Source: Gammaproteobacteria bacterium (lineage in GTDB: Bacteria; Pseudomonadota; Gammaproteobacteria; Xanthomonadales; Xanthomonadaceae). From it: a stretch of DNA of 10,784 nt. Position numbers and translations under genes: made by a program. A model generated the notes under the pieces. The model saw only the letters and a list, made by a program, of their open reading frames with translations. It did not search any database and had not been told where the DNA came from. The stretch spans positions 1 to 10,784 of the forward strand of contig JAPLSI010000236.1 of NCBI GenBank assembly GCA_026398715.1, in the 5' to 3' direction. Positions 1 through 6,211 of this stretch are shown piece after piece (within the stretch, counting starts at the first letter, position 1; the number at the start of each line of letters is the position of its first letter).

Positions 1-115
1 CCTGGTCGAGCAATTCTTCCAGGTGCTCGGTCTCGTCGCGCAGGTAGGCGGCGGTGATGCGGCGGCGGAGCGGCGGCATCGCCGTGGGTAGTTCTGGGCT
101 GATGATGGGGGTCAC
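1..115 (-). CDS. putA: PutA N-terminus (bifunctional proline dehydrogenase / P5C dehydrogenase), partial
   Basis: Reading the minus strand from a GTG at 115-113 gives 38 codons open to the window edge. The peptide begins MTPIISPELPTAMPPL and continues RRRITAAYLRDETEHLEELL. The short Pro-rich leader followed by an ITAAYLRDE-type helix resembles my memory of PutA N-termini in Xanthomonas-type bacteria. PutA oxidises proline to glutamate through a FAD proline dehydrogenase and an NAD-linked P5C dehydrogenase, feeding electrons to the quinone pool. The visible part contains neither catalytic domain, so the call rests on this short stretch. An in-frame ATG at 79-77 is an alternative start, but the GTG keeps the leader and lies about 35 nt downstream of a good promoter candidate. 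The gene is divergent from coxB. The rest of the gene lies left of the window. Confidence 0.6.
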   Translation of the reverse strand, partial: MTPIISPELPTAMPPLRRRITAAYLRDETEHLEELLDQ

Positions 116-155
116 AGGGGTCCCGGCGGCGGCCAAGTGGCGCTGGCAAAGCGCA

Positions 156-184
156 ATTCTAGTCTTCGGGACTCGGCCGGGCAA
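156..184 (-). promoter_or_regulatory. Candidate sigma70 promoter for the putA-like gene
   Basis: On the minus strand, TTGCCC (184-179) is followed by a 17-bp spacer and TAGAAT (161-156). These match the consensus -35 and -10 boxes at four of six and five of six positions, with ideal spacing. Transcription would start near 149, leaving a leader of about 35 nt before the GTG at 115. Confidence 0.45.
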
Positions 185-259
185 AGAATTCCGGTCGCCT
201 AAACAGCCGCGCCCACGAGGATTCCTTCACTAGGGGGGCGGTACGCTACGCGCATTGGC

Positions 260-289
260 TTGCCGCCATGCCGGGTGGGAGCGTAAAAT
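260..289 (+). promoter_or_regulatory. Candidate sigma70 promoter for the cox operon
   Basis: TTGCCG (260-265), an 18-bp spacer and TAAAAT (284-289) form a reasonable sigma70-like promoter pointing at coxB. The -10 box lies in one of the few AT-rich patches of the gap. A start near 296 would give a leader of about 140 nt. The match is by eye only, and no activator or repressor site was recognised. Confidence 0.35.
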
Positions 290-336
290 TCGCACGTTTT
301 GCGGCCTTGTCCTGCCTGCGTCGCGCATTTGCGCGG

Positions 337-353
337 CGCGCGCCCGGCGCGCG
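337..353 (+). other. GC-only hairpin in the coxB leader
   Basis: A 7-bp perfect stem (337-343 with 347-353, all G-C pairs) closes a 3-nt loop. A weaker second hairpin follows at 388-401 (5-bp stem, 4-nt loop). Neither has a T-tract, so they are not simple terminators. They could affect mRNA folding or be chance features of GC-rich sequence. Confidence 0.3.
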
Positions 354-424
354 GCAGCTTCGACCCCATTGAAACAATTCATGGCGACGGCCGACAGGCC
401 GCTGCCCAGCACAGATCACAGTTC

Positions 425-428
425 GAGG
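425..428 (+). promoter_or_regulatory. Ribosome-binding site deciding the coxB start
   Basis: GAGG followed by 8 nt and ATG at 437 supports 437 as the coxB start. The in-frame upstream codons reaching back to 299 have no such site. The protein from 437 also begins with a normal signal peptide. Confidence 0.6.
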
Positions 429-436
429 TAGGTCCG

Positions 437-1309
437 ATGAATGCAGTGATGAAAGCCCCGCGCCTGGTCCGTTACGCCGCCGGCGTGCTGGCCCTGGCCA
501 GTTCCAACGCCTGGGCCGCCCATGTGACCGAGCCGGCGCGCTGGCAGCTGAACATGACGCCCGGCGTCACCGCCACCTCCCAGAACGCCTACCACGCGCA
601 CATGATCATGCTGTGGATCTGCGTGGTCATCGGCATCATCGTGTTCGGGGCGATGGCCTATGCGATGTTCAAGTTCCGCAAGTCCAAGGGCGCGGTGCCG
701 GACACCAATTTCACCCACAGCACGGTGCTCGAAGCCATCTGGACGGTCGTCCCGATCCTGATCCTGATCGGCTCGGCCATCCCGGCTACCCGCATGGTGG
801 TGGCCCAGTACAACGCCGACCACGACGCCAAGCCGGCCGAGATGACCATCAAGATCACCGGCTACCAGTGGATGTGGCGCTACGAGTACGTGGGCCAGGA
901 CGTCGACTTCATCAGCCGCCTCGACCGTGAATCCGACCGGATCCGCCAGGCCGGCTCGATTCCCGACGAAAAGGCCGTGCCGCATTACCTGCGCGACGTG
1001 GATCGTCCGCTGGTGTTGCCGGCCGACACCCGGGTCCGCTTCGTGGTCACCGCCGACGACGTGATCCACGCCTGGTGGGTTCCGGCCCTGGGCTGGAAGC
1101 AGGACGCCATCCCGGGCGTGATCAACGAAGCCTGGACCGAGGTCAGCGAGCCCGGCACCTACCGCGGCGTCTGCGCGGAACTGTGCGGCAAGGACCACGG
1201 CTTCATGCCGATCGTCGTGAAGGTGCTGCCAAAGGCTGAGTACCAGACCTGGCTGGCCGAACAGAAGGCTGCCGGCGGCGAAACCGCAGCAGCCGTCGCC
1301 GTCCAGTAA
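437..1309 (+). CDS. coxB: Cytochrome c oxidase subunit II (CuA subunit)
   Basis: This 290-residue protein takes electrons from cytochrome c into the binuclear CuA centre and passes them to heme a of CoxA. Residues 1-27 form a signal peptide ending in AWA. Two membrane helices follow (about 56-78 and 98-123), with conserved Glu99 between the two helices. The aromatic electron-entry patch GYQWMWRYEY is at 142-151. The periplasmic cupredoxin domain has all CuA ligands: His211, Cys246, Glu248, Cys250, His254 and Met257 (motif CAELCGKDHGFM). There is no fused C-terminal cytochrome c domain, and the length is normal for this form. The charged stretch at about 158-190 is the longer loop I associate with beta/gammaproteobacterial enzymes. 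It is the first gene of the cox operon, and coxA follows after 41 nt. The family call is essentially certain. Confidence 0.98.
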   Translation: MNAVMKAPRLVRYAAGVLALASSNAWAAHVTEPARWQLNMTPGVTATSQNAYHAHMIMLWICVVIGIIVFGAMAYAMFKFRKSKGAVPDTNFTHSTVLEAIWTVVPILILIGSAIPATRMVVAQYNADHDAKPAEMTIKITGYQWMWRYEYVGQDVDFISRLDRESDRIRQAGSIPDEKAVPHYLRDVDRPLVLPADTRVRFVVTADDVIHAWWVPALGWKQDAIPGVINEAWTEVSEPGTYRGVCAELCGKDHGFMPIVVKVLPKAEYQTWLAEQKAAGGETAAAVAVQ

Positions 1310-1350
1310 TCCACCGAATTCGAATCGAAACATTCCCAGAGGCAAGCGAA

Positions 1351-2979
1351 ATGGCTAATTACAGCGCCGCCCATGATGCCCACGATCATGGACACCAGCA
1401 GAGCTTCTTCCAGCGGTGGTTCCACTCCACCAACCACAAGGACATCGGTACCCTGTACCTGGTCTTCTCGCTGGTGATGTTCTTCATCGGCGGCAGCATG
1501 GCCCTGGTCATCCGCGCCGAGCTCTTCCAGCCCGGCCTGCAGTTCGTGGCGCCCGAGTTCTTCAACCAGATGACCACCACGCATGCGCTGGTGATGATCT
1601 TCGGCGCGGTCATGCCGGCCTTCGTCGGCCTTGCCAACTGGATGGTGCCGATGATGATCGGCGCGCCGGACATGGCCCTGCCGCGCATGAACAACTGGTC
1701 CTTCTGGATCCTGCCGTTCGCCTTCACCCTGCTGCTGATGCCGCTGATCCTGCAGGCGTTCGGCATTGGCGGCGGCGGCCCGGCCGGCGGCTGGACCCTG
1801 TATCCGCCGCTGTCGCTGCAAGGCGGCAACAACACCGCGTTCGCGATCTTCGCCATCCACCTGATGGGCGTCAGCTCGATCATGGGCGCGATCAACATCA
1901 TCGCCACCATCCTCAACATGCGCGCCCCGGGCGTGGACCTGCTGAAGATGCCGGTGTTCGTCTGGAGCTGGCTGATCACCGCGTTCCTGCTGATCGCGGT
2001 GATGCCGGTGCTCGCCGGCGCCGTGACCATGCTGCTGACCGACAAGTTCTTCGGAACGAGTTTCTTCAATGCAGCAGGTGGTGGTGACCCGGTGATGTTC
2101 CAGCACATCTTCTGGTTCTTCGGCCATCCCGAGGTCTACATCATGATCCTGCCGGCCTTCGGCATCGTGTCGGAAATCATCCCGACCTTCGCCCGCAAGC
2201 CGCTGTTCGGATACCAGGCAATGATCTACGCGGTCGCTTCGATCGCCTTCCTGAGCTTCATCGTCTGGGCGCACCACATGTTCACGGTCGGCATGCCGCT
2301 GGGCGGCGAGCTGTACTTCATGTACGCCACGATGCTTATCGCCATCCCGACCGGCGTGAAGGTGTTCAACTGGGCGACCACCATGTGGCGCGGCTCGATG
2401 ACCTTCGAAACCCCGATGCTGTTCGCGCTGGGCTTCGTCATCATGTTCACCATCGGCGGTTTCTCGGGCCTGATGCTGGCCATCGTGCCGGCTGACTTCC
2501 AGTACCACGACACCTACTTCGTGGTTGCCCACTTCCACTACGTGCTGGTGACCGGCGCCGAGTGCGGCATCATGGCCGGCGTGTACTACTGGCTGCCGAA
2601 GTGGACCGGGCACATGTACAACGAGAAGCTCGGCCAGTGGCATTTCTGGCTCAGCACGATCTTCGTCAACCTGTTGTTCTTCCCGCAGCACTTCCTGGGC
2701 CTGGCTGGCATGCAGCGCCGCGTGCCGGACTACAACCCGGCGTTCGCCGACTTCAACATGTGGTCGTCGATCGGCGGCTTCGGTTTCGGCATCTCGCAGC
2801 TGTTGTTCGCCTACATCGTCTGGAAAGCGGCCAAGGGTGGCGTCAAGGCCACCGACCGCGTCTGGGAAGGCGCCCGCGGCCTGGAGTGGACCCTGTCCTC
2901 GCCGCCGCCGCACCACAGCTTCACCACGCCGCCGGTCATCAAGGACGGCGACCTCGCCCACGGCGACGTCACCCACTGA
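1351..2979 (+). CDS. coxA: Cytochrome c oxidase subunit I (heme a, heme a3-CuB), A1 type
   Basis: This 542-residue, roughly 12-helix membrane protein is the catalytic subunit that reduces O2 to water and pumps protons. Low-spin heme a ligands are His78 (TTTHALVM) and His396, and the heme a3 ligand is His394 (VVAHFHY). CuB ligands are His259, His308 and His309, with Tyr263 in GHPEVY as the expected cross-linked tyrosine. Glu261 of the same motif and Asp107 (GAPDMALPRMNN) mark the D-channel. Lys337 in IPTGVK marks the K-channel, so this is an A1-type pump. An AGAGG ribosome-binding site lies 8 nt before the ATG. The N-terminus is His-rich (residues 8-15). There is no fused subunit III or cytochrome domain. 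The stop codon overlaps the start of the next small gene (TGATG). Confidence 0.99.
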   Translation: MANYSAAHDAHDHGHQQSFFQRWFHSTNHKDIGTLYLVFSLVMFFIGGSMALVIRAELFQPGLQFVAPEFFNQMTTTHALVMIFGAVMPAFVGLANWMVPMMIGAPDMALPRMNNWSFWILPFAFTLLLMPLILQAFGIGGGGPAGGWTLYPPLSLQGGNNTAFAIFAIHLMGVSSIMGAINIIATILNMRAPGVDLLKMPVFVWSWLITAFLLIAVMPVLAGAVTMLLTDKFFGTSFFNAAGGGDPVMFQHIFWFFGHPEVYIMILPAFGIVSEIIPTFARKPLFGYQAMIYAVASIAFLSFIVWAHHMFTVGMPLGGELYFMYATMLIAIPTGVKVFNWATTMWRGSMTFETPMLFALGFVIMFTIGGFSGLMLAIVPADFQYHDTYFVVAHFHYVLVTGAECGIMAGVYYWLPKWTGHMYNEKLGQWHFWLSTIFVNLLFFPQHFLGLAGMQRRVPDYNPAFADFNMWSSIGGFGFGISQLLFAYIVWKAAKGGVKATDRVWEGARGLEWTLSSPPPHHSFTTPPVIKDGDLAHGDVTH

Positions 2980-3098
2980 TGTCTGACAAGGCTCCCGCCA
3001 GCAACCGCTCCGCGATCCGGCGTACCGCCTGGATCGCGGCTGCCTGCGCGGTGGGGTCGTACGTGTTGTTCCTCGTTTCGATGATGAGCGGGAAATGA
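2979..3098 (+). CDS. 39-residue single-pass membrane protein, probable cytochrome oxidase small assembly protein
   Basis: A 39-codon gene sits exactly between coxA and ctaG. Its ATG overlaps the coxA stop (TGATG), and its own stop overlaps the ctaG start (ATGA). The peptide has a short basic N-terminus (residues 1-16, including RSAIRRTAW), one hydrophobic helix at about 17-36, and ends MMSGK. The overlaps on both sides and the charge-then-helix layout argue that it is translated. Very small helical proteins at this site are known in proteobacterial oxidase operons and are thought to help assembly or to be minor subunits. The role here is inferred from position. It has no metal-binding motif. 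The orientation would probably be N-in, with the basic segment in the cytoplasm. Confidence 0.75.
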   Translation: MSDKAPASNRSAIRRTAWIAAACAVGSYVLFLVSMMSGK

Positions 3099-3673
3099 CC
3101 CCCGACCTCGCCCGCACCCTGAAGCGCATCGCGCTGATTTCGGCGGGCTCGTTCGTGTTCGCGTTCTCGCTGGTGCCGCTGTACAACGTGGCCTGCGAAA
3201 AAGTGTTCGGCATCAAGCTAGAGCGCGGCGCCATCGGCGCGCAGGCCGCTGCAGGCATGACATCCCAGGTCGCCCGCGAGGTTCGCATCCAGTTCGACGG
3301 CACCGTCAATTCCAAGCTGCCCTGGGACTTCAAGCCAGTGCAGGAATCGATGGTCGTCCAGCCGGGCAAGCAGTACGAGGCGATGTTCGTGGCCCGCAAC
3401 AAGGCGGCGACGGCGATCGTTGGAAATGCGGCACCCTCGATCGCACCGACGGAAGCCTCGGGCTTCTTCGCCAAGACCGAGTGCTTCTGCTTCACCGAGC
3501 AGATGCTCAAGGCCGGCGAAGAACGCCAGATGCCGGTGCGTTTCATCGTCAATCCGTCCCTGCCCGGGGACGTGTCCACGATCACCCTGTCCTATACTTT
3601 CTACATCAACGATTCGGCCACGGCGAAGCTCACCACGCCCGGCACGGTCGCGGCCAGCCCGTCGGCCCCGTAA
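3095..3673 (+). CDS. ctaG: Cytochrome c oxidase assembly protein CtaG (Cox11 family copper chaperone)
   Basis: This 192-residue protein is a membrane-anchored Cu(I) donor for the CuB site of CoxA. One helix (about 11-30) anchors it and leads into the conserved [10 protein letters not shown] segment with Cys34. The periplasmic immunoglobulin-like domain carries the Cox11 copper motif CFCF, with Cys130 and Cys132 ([13 protein letters not shown]). The preceding APSIAPTEA stretch and the C-terminal [16 protein letters not shown] strand are also family-like. The length is normal for bacterial CtaG. The start overlaps the preceding small gene by 4 nt, which implies translational coupling. coxC follows after 36 nt. 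Residues 179-192 form a Pro/Ala/Ser-rich tail that is probably disordered. Confidence 0.97.
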   Translation: MTPDLARTLKRIALISAGSFVFAFSLVPLYNVACEKVFGIKLERGAIGAQAAAGMTSQVAREVRIQFDGTVNSKLPWDFKPVQESMVVQPGKQYEAMFVARNKAATAIVGNAAPSIAPTEASGFFAKTECFCFTEQMLKAGEERQMPVRFIVNPSLPGDVSTITLSYTFYINDSATAKLTTPGTVAASPSAP

Positions 3674-3709
3674 CCAACGCATCCAGAACCCAACGATCCG
3701 GGAAATCCC

Positions 3710-4603
3710 ATGGCACACGCGCAAGCACACGACGACAACCACGCGGACGCAAACGTCTATTACGTCCCGCACCACAGCCGCTGGCCCTTCCTGGGTTCGA
3801 TCGCGCTGTTCGTACTGATGGTCGGCGTGGCCAACTGGATGAACGGCCACGACTGGGGCCAGAGCATGTTCTTCGTTGGCCTGGCGATGGTGCTGGGCGT
3901 GCTGGGCATGTGGTTCGGCGACGTCATCTCGGAGTCGCTGCAGGGCAAGTACAACCCGCAGGTGGACACCTCGTTCCGCATGGGGATGATGTGGTTCATC
4001 TTCTCGGAAGTGATGTTCTTCGCCGCGTTCTTCGGCGCCCTGTTCTACGCCCGCCAATTCGCGTTGCCATGGCTGTCGGGTGAAGGCGACGGCGCGCTGA
4101 CCAACCAGTTCCTGTGGACCGGCTACAGCGCCGGCTGGCCGGCGAATGGCCCGGCGGCCATCGGCGGCGAGTTCGAAACCATTCCGGCCTGGGGCCTGCC
4201 GCTGATCAATACGCTGCTGCTGCTCAGCTCCGGCGTCACCATCACCCTGGCCCACCACGCCTTGCGCGCCGCGCAGCGCGGCCGCCTGCTGTTCTGGCTG
4301 GGCGCAACCATCGTGCTTGGCGCGCTGTTCCTGTTCTTCCAGGCCGAGGAATACCACCACGCCTACACCGAGCTGAACCTGACGCTGGGCTCGGGCATCT
4401 ACGGTTCCACCTTCTTCATGCTCACCGGTTTTCACGGCATGCATGTAACGCTTGGCGCGATCATGTTGTCGGTGATCTGGCTGCGTTGCGCGAAGGGCCA
4501 CTTCAGCAAGGACCATCACTTCGCGTTCGAGGCGGTGGCCTGGTACTGGCACTTCGTGGACGTGGTCTGGCTTGGCCTGTTCCTGTTCGTCTACGTGCTT
4601 TGA
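3710..4603 (+). CDS. coxC: Cytochrome c oxidase subunit III
   Basis: This 297-residue, roughly seven-helix membrane protein stabilises CoxA and supports proton uptake. Family signatures are visible in order: HHSRWPFLGS at 21-30, FRMGMMWFIFSEVMFF at 89-104 with Glu100, AEEYHHAY at 212-219, the GSTFFMLTGFHGMHV helix at 232-246, and the terminal AWYWHFVDVVWL segment at 277-288. The N-terminus is His/Asp-rich (3-22). The ribosome-binding site is weak: GGGA lies inside the small inverted repeat GGGAAATCCC that directly abuts the ATG. Translation may therefore depend partly on upstream ribosomes. It is the last gene of this transcription unit, with a strong terminator 43 nt downstream. Confidence 0.98.
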   Translation: MAHAQAHDDNHADANVYYVPHHSRWPFLGSIALFVLMVGVANWMNGHDWGQSMFFVGLAMVLGVLGMWFGDVISESLQGKYNPQVDTSFRMGMMWFIFSEVMFFAAFFGALFYARQFALPWLSGEGDGALTNQFLWTGYSAGWPANGPAAIGGEFETIPAWGLPLINTLLLLSSGVTITLAHHALRAAQRGRLLFWLGATIVLGALFLFFQAEEYHHAYTELNLTLGSGIYGSTFFMLTGFHGMHVTLGAIMLSVIWLRCAKGHFSKDHHFAFEAVAWYWHFVDVVWLGLFLFVYVL

Positions 4604-4609
4604 CCGCCG

Positions 4610-4625
4610 CCCGGCCACGGCCGGG
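4610..4625 (+). repeat. Short GC inverted repeat after coxC
   Basis: CCCGGCC (4610-4616) and GGCCGGG (4619-4625) form a perfect inverted repeat with a 2-nt centre, 6 nt after the coxC stop. It has no T-tract. It may act as an extra 3'-end stabilising hairpin before the true terminator. Confidence 0.35.
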
Positions 4626-4645
4626 GCGAGTCGGGCGCGGAAATG

Positions 4646-4674
4646 AAAAAGGCCGGCATTGCCGGCCTTTTTTT
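4646..4674. terminator. Bidirectional intrinsic terminator between coxC and the DUF2909-like gene
   Basis: GGCCGGC (4651-4657) pairs with GCCGGCC (4661-4667) around the loop ATT. Five A residues precede the stem (4646-4650) and seven T residues follow it (4668-4674). The A-tract becomes a U-tract on the other strand, so the element can end both the plus-strand cox transcript and the minus-strand small gene that converges on it. Confidence 0.9.
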
Positions 4675-4691
4675 CCGAAGCGGCCCGGGTG

Positions 4692-4898
4692 TCAGTGGTA
4701 GATGCCGTGCGGCTTGATGACGCCGGTGAAGATGCCCGCAGTGACCAGCACGATCAGCGCGACGGACACGCCGATGCGCCAGCTGAGCGAACGCACCGTG
4801 CGGTCCGTGGTCCCCTTGTCCACCATCATGTAATACAGGCCGGCGCCGAGGTTCCACAGGATCACGATGAGGAACGCGATGATCAGGAGTTTTTGCAT
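4692..4898 (-). CDS. Small two-helix membrane protein (DUF2909 / 'twin transmembrane' type)
   Basis: This 68-residue protein has two hydrophobic helices (about 3-24 and 40-61). They are joined by a charged loop containing KGTTDRTVRSLSWRIG, which I recognise as the DUF2909 style: a first helix with an NLGAGLYYMMVD ending and a loop ending in LSWRI. Members are commonly found beside SURF1 and cox genes in beta/gammaproteobacteria, but their function is not known. A role linked to oxidase biogenesis is only inferred from position. It is transcribed opposite to the surrounding cox genes, with its own promoter candidate 5' and the shared bidirectional terminator 3'. The ribosome-binding site is weak (GGGA about 8 nt upstream). 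Confidence 0.85.
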   Translation of the reverse strand: MQKLLIIAFLIVILWNLGAGLYYMMVDKGTTDRTVRSLSWRIGVSVALIVLVTAGIFTGVIKPHGIYH

Positions 4899-4928
4899 GT
4901 CGGGAGTCCCGGACGTTTCGATCCGTGC

Positions 4929-4957
4929 ATTATCCTCCCGCGGCGACAGCTTGTCGT
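4929..4957 (-). promoter_or_regulatory. Candidate sigma70 promoter for the DUF2909-like gene
   Basis: On the minus strand, ACGACA (4957-4952), a 17-bp spacer and GATAAT (4934-4929) form a good promoter match (four of six and five of six). Transcription would begin near 4922, about 24 nt before the ATG at 4898. The -35 box overlaps the SURF1 GTG start codon (4956-4958), so the two divergent genes are tightly packed. Confidence 0.45.
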
Positions 4958-5654
4958 GAAAACACGACTGGCCTTGCTGTTGGCTGGACTGCTGCTTGCG
5001 GCCGGATTCGCCGGCCTGGGCCAGTGGCAGCTGGGCCGTGGAATCGAGAAGCAGCGGATCTTGCTGAACGTGGATGCCGCGTTGGCACGCAAGCAGGCGC
5101 AGCCCCTGTCGGCCGCCGCACGGCCGCTCGGCTACGACTGGTCCGAAGGCGCCGGCCGCTTCCTGGACGGCCCCGTGTTGTTGCTCGACAACCAGCGCCG
5201 CGGGCCCAGCGTGGGCGTACGCGTGTTCGCTGCCTTCCAGCCCGAAGCCGGCGCACCCTTGCTGGTCGACCTGGGCTGGCTGGCCCTGCCCGGCGATCGC
5301 CGGCTTCCCAAGGCTTCAATACCGGCAGGGCCGCAAACCCTGTCCGGCCTGCTCAGCCCGCCGCCGTCCACCGGCCTGGCGCTGGGGCCGGCCTATACCG
5401 AAGCGGCGCCCGGCGCCTGGCTGCTGACCCGGGTTGACCTGCCGTCCTTGTCCGCCGGCCTGCACCTGTCGCTCGCGCCCCGCGTGCTGCGCCTGGATCC
5501 GGCATTGCCGATAGGATACGCACGCGATCTGGACGTGCTTCCCAATACACTGCCGCCCGAGCGCCACCGCGGCTATGCCGTGCAATGGTTTGGACTGGCG
5601 CTGGTCACCTTGTCGATCTCCCTTTATTTCGGAATTTTCCGCCGCCGCCCATGA
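4956..5654 (+). CDS. SURF1 family cytochrome oxidase biogenesis protein
   Basis: SURF1 proteins help insert heme a into CoxA and sit in the cytoplasmic membrane with a large periplasmic domain. This 232-residue protein has the expected two terminal helices (about 4-22 and 208-227). Family marks are LGQWQLGR at 21-28, LLLDNQRRG at 75-83, VGVRVFAAFQP at 86-96, LLVDLGW at 102-108, and the C-terminal PERHRGYAVQWFGLAL at 201-216. I chose the GTG at 4956 because it starts directly at the basic residue plus helix typical of the family. No in-frame ATG lies nearby upstream and no clear Shine-Dalgarno is visible, so expression may be modest. Upstream in-frame codons run back through the minus-strand small gene and are not SURF1-like. 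The next gene overlaps its stop (ATGA). Confidence 0.93.
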   Translation: MKTRLALLLAGLLLAAGFAGLGQWQLGRGIEKQRILLNVDAALARKQAQPLSAAARPLGYDWSEGAGRFLDGPVLLLDNQRRGPSVGVRVFAAFQPEAGAPLLVDLGWLALPGDRRLPKASIPAGPQTLSGLLSPPPSTGLALGPAYTEAAPGAWLLTRVDLPSLSAGLHLSLAPRVLRLDPALPIGYARDLDVLPNTLPPERHRGYAVQWFGLALVTLSISLYFGIFRRRP

Positions 5655-6211
5655 GCACTCCCCCGCGTCCCTCGCAAACCCGATCCCGGTTCATCCTGCT
5701 GCTGATCGCGCTGATGTTCTTTGCGCCGTTCGGCATTGCCGCCTTCCTGCGCTTCACCGGGTGGACGCCGCCGCAAAGCCGCAACGTCGGCACCCTGTTG
5801 CAACCGCCCATCGACCTGAGTGGCATGGCGCTGAAGACCGCGGATGGCAAGGACTACACCTGGCGGCCCGAGCTCAATCTGTGGCGCATCGTGGTGGTGC
5901 CCGACCCGGCCTGCACCAGTGAGTGCAGCAAGGTGCTCGACCAGTTGCATCGCCTCTGGCTGACCCAGGGCCGCAAGGCCGATCGCATCGACGTGCTCTG
6001 GTTTGGCGAGTTGCCGGCCGGCGACGTGCAGTTCCGGCGCCTGGTCCGCATGCAGCCCGATGCGCGCCTTGCCGCGCTGCTGCCTGAAGCCGCGCGAGTC
6101 GATGCCGTGCCTGCCTATCTGGTCGATCCGGGAGGTTTCGTTGCGTTGCAGTACCACCCCGGCTTCGATCCCGCCGGCATGAAGAAAGACCTCGGGAAAC
6201 TGGTGAAATGA
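5651..6211 (+). CDS. Membrane-anchored SCO/thioredoxin-like protein with CxxxC, oxidase-associated
   Basis: This 186-residue protein has a cytoplasmic basic start, one helix at about 14-33 (RFILLLIALMFF...), and then a periplasmic domain. The strand WRIVVVPDPACTSEC places a Cys88-x3-Cys92 motif at the end of a beta strand followed by a helix, as in SCO copper chaperones and thioredoxin folds. The end, AYLVDPGG then DPAGMKKDLGKLVK, also resembles the last strand and helix of SCO proteins. The usual SCO copper-ligand histidine before YLVDP is not evident (the sequence reads VDAVPAYLVDP); His169 lies nearby. Proteins at this position are usually annotated only as hypothetical or transmembrane. 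A redox or copper role for CuA of CoxB is my inference. The start at 5651 overlaps the SURF1 stop and the end overlaps ctaA, both as ATGA. Confidence 0.8.
   Translation: MSTPPRPSQTRSRFILLLIALMFFAPFGIAAFLRFTGWTPPQSRNVGTLLQPPIDLSGMALKTADGKDYTWRPELNLWRIVVVPDPACTSECSKVLDQLHRLWLTQGRKADRIDVLWFGELPAGDVQFRRLVRMQPDARLAALLPEAARVDAVPAYLVDPGGFVALQYHPGFDPAGMKKDLGKLVK

Larger units (their letters stand above)
116..436. other. Divergent intergenic control region between putA-like gene and coxB
   Basis: These 321 bases separate two outward-reading genes and contain no convincing coding sequence. They hold one sigma70-like promoter candidate facing each way (minus strand at 156-184, plus strand at 260-289). 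The presumed coxB leader is about 140 nt long, carries two short GC-rich hairpins, and has the coxB ribosome-binding site at its end. Codons upstream of coxB are open in frame back to 299, but the peptide there is Arg/Ala-rich and unlike any CoxB leader. Confidence 0.6.

Noticed and set aside
230..412. A 60-codon minus-strand frame in the putA-coxB gap
   Set aside because: It has no ribosome-binding site or recognisable sequence. It lies over the coxB leader and promoter candidate and has the biased composition of a chance frame.
299..436. A 46-codon N-terminal extension of coxB
   Set aside because: The extension is Arg/Ala/Pro-rich and would bury the signal peptide internally. The GAGG site and the signal peptide both point to the ATG at 437.
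1159..3585. An open antisense frame of over 800 codons opposite coxA and ctaG
   Set aside because: It is a mirror of G/C-rich third positions in the real genes. The peptide is low-complexity, rich in His, Asp, Arg and Glu, with no recognisable domain, and coxB, coxA and ctaG on the plus strand have full functional motifs.
3218..4618. A long antisense frame opposite ctaG and coxC
   Set aside because: It has the same composition artefact. It overlaps two clearly conserved oxidase genes and its translation shows no family features.
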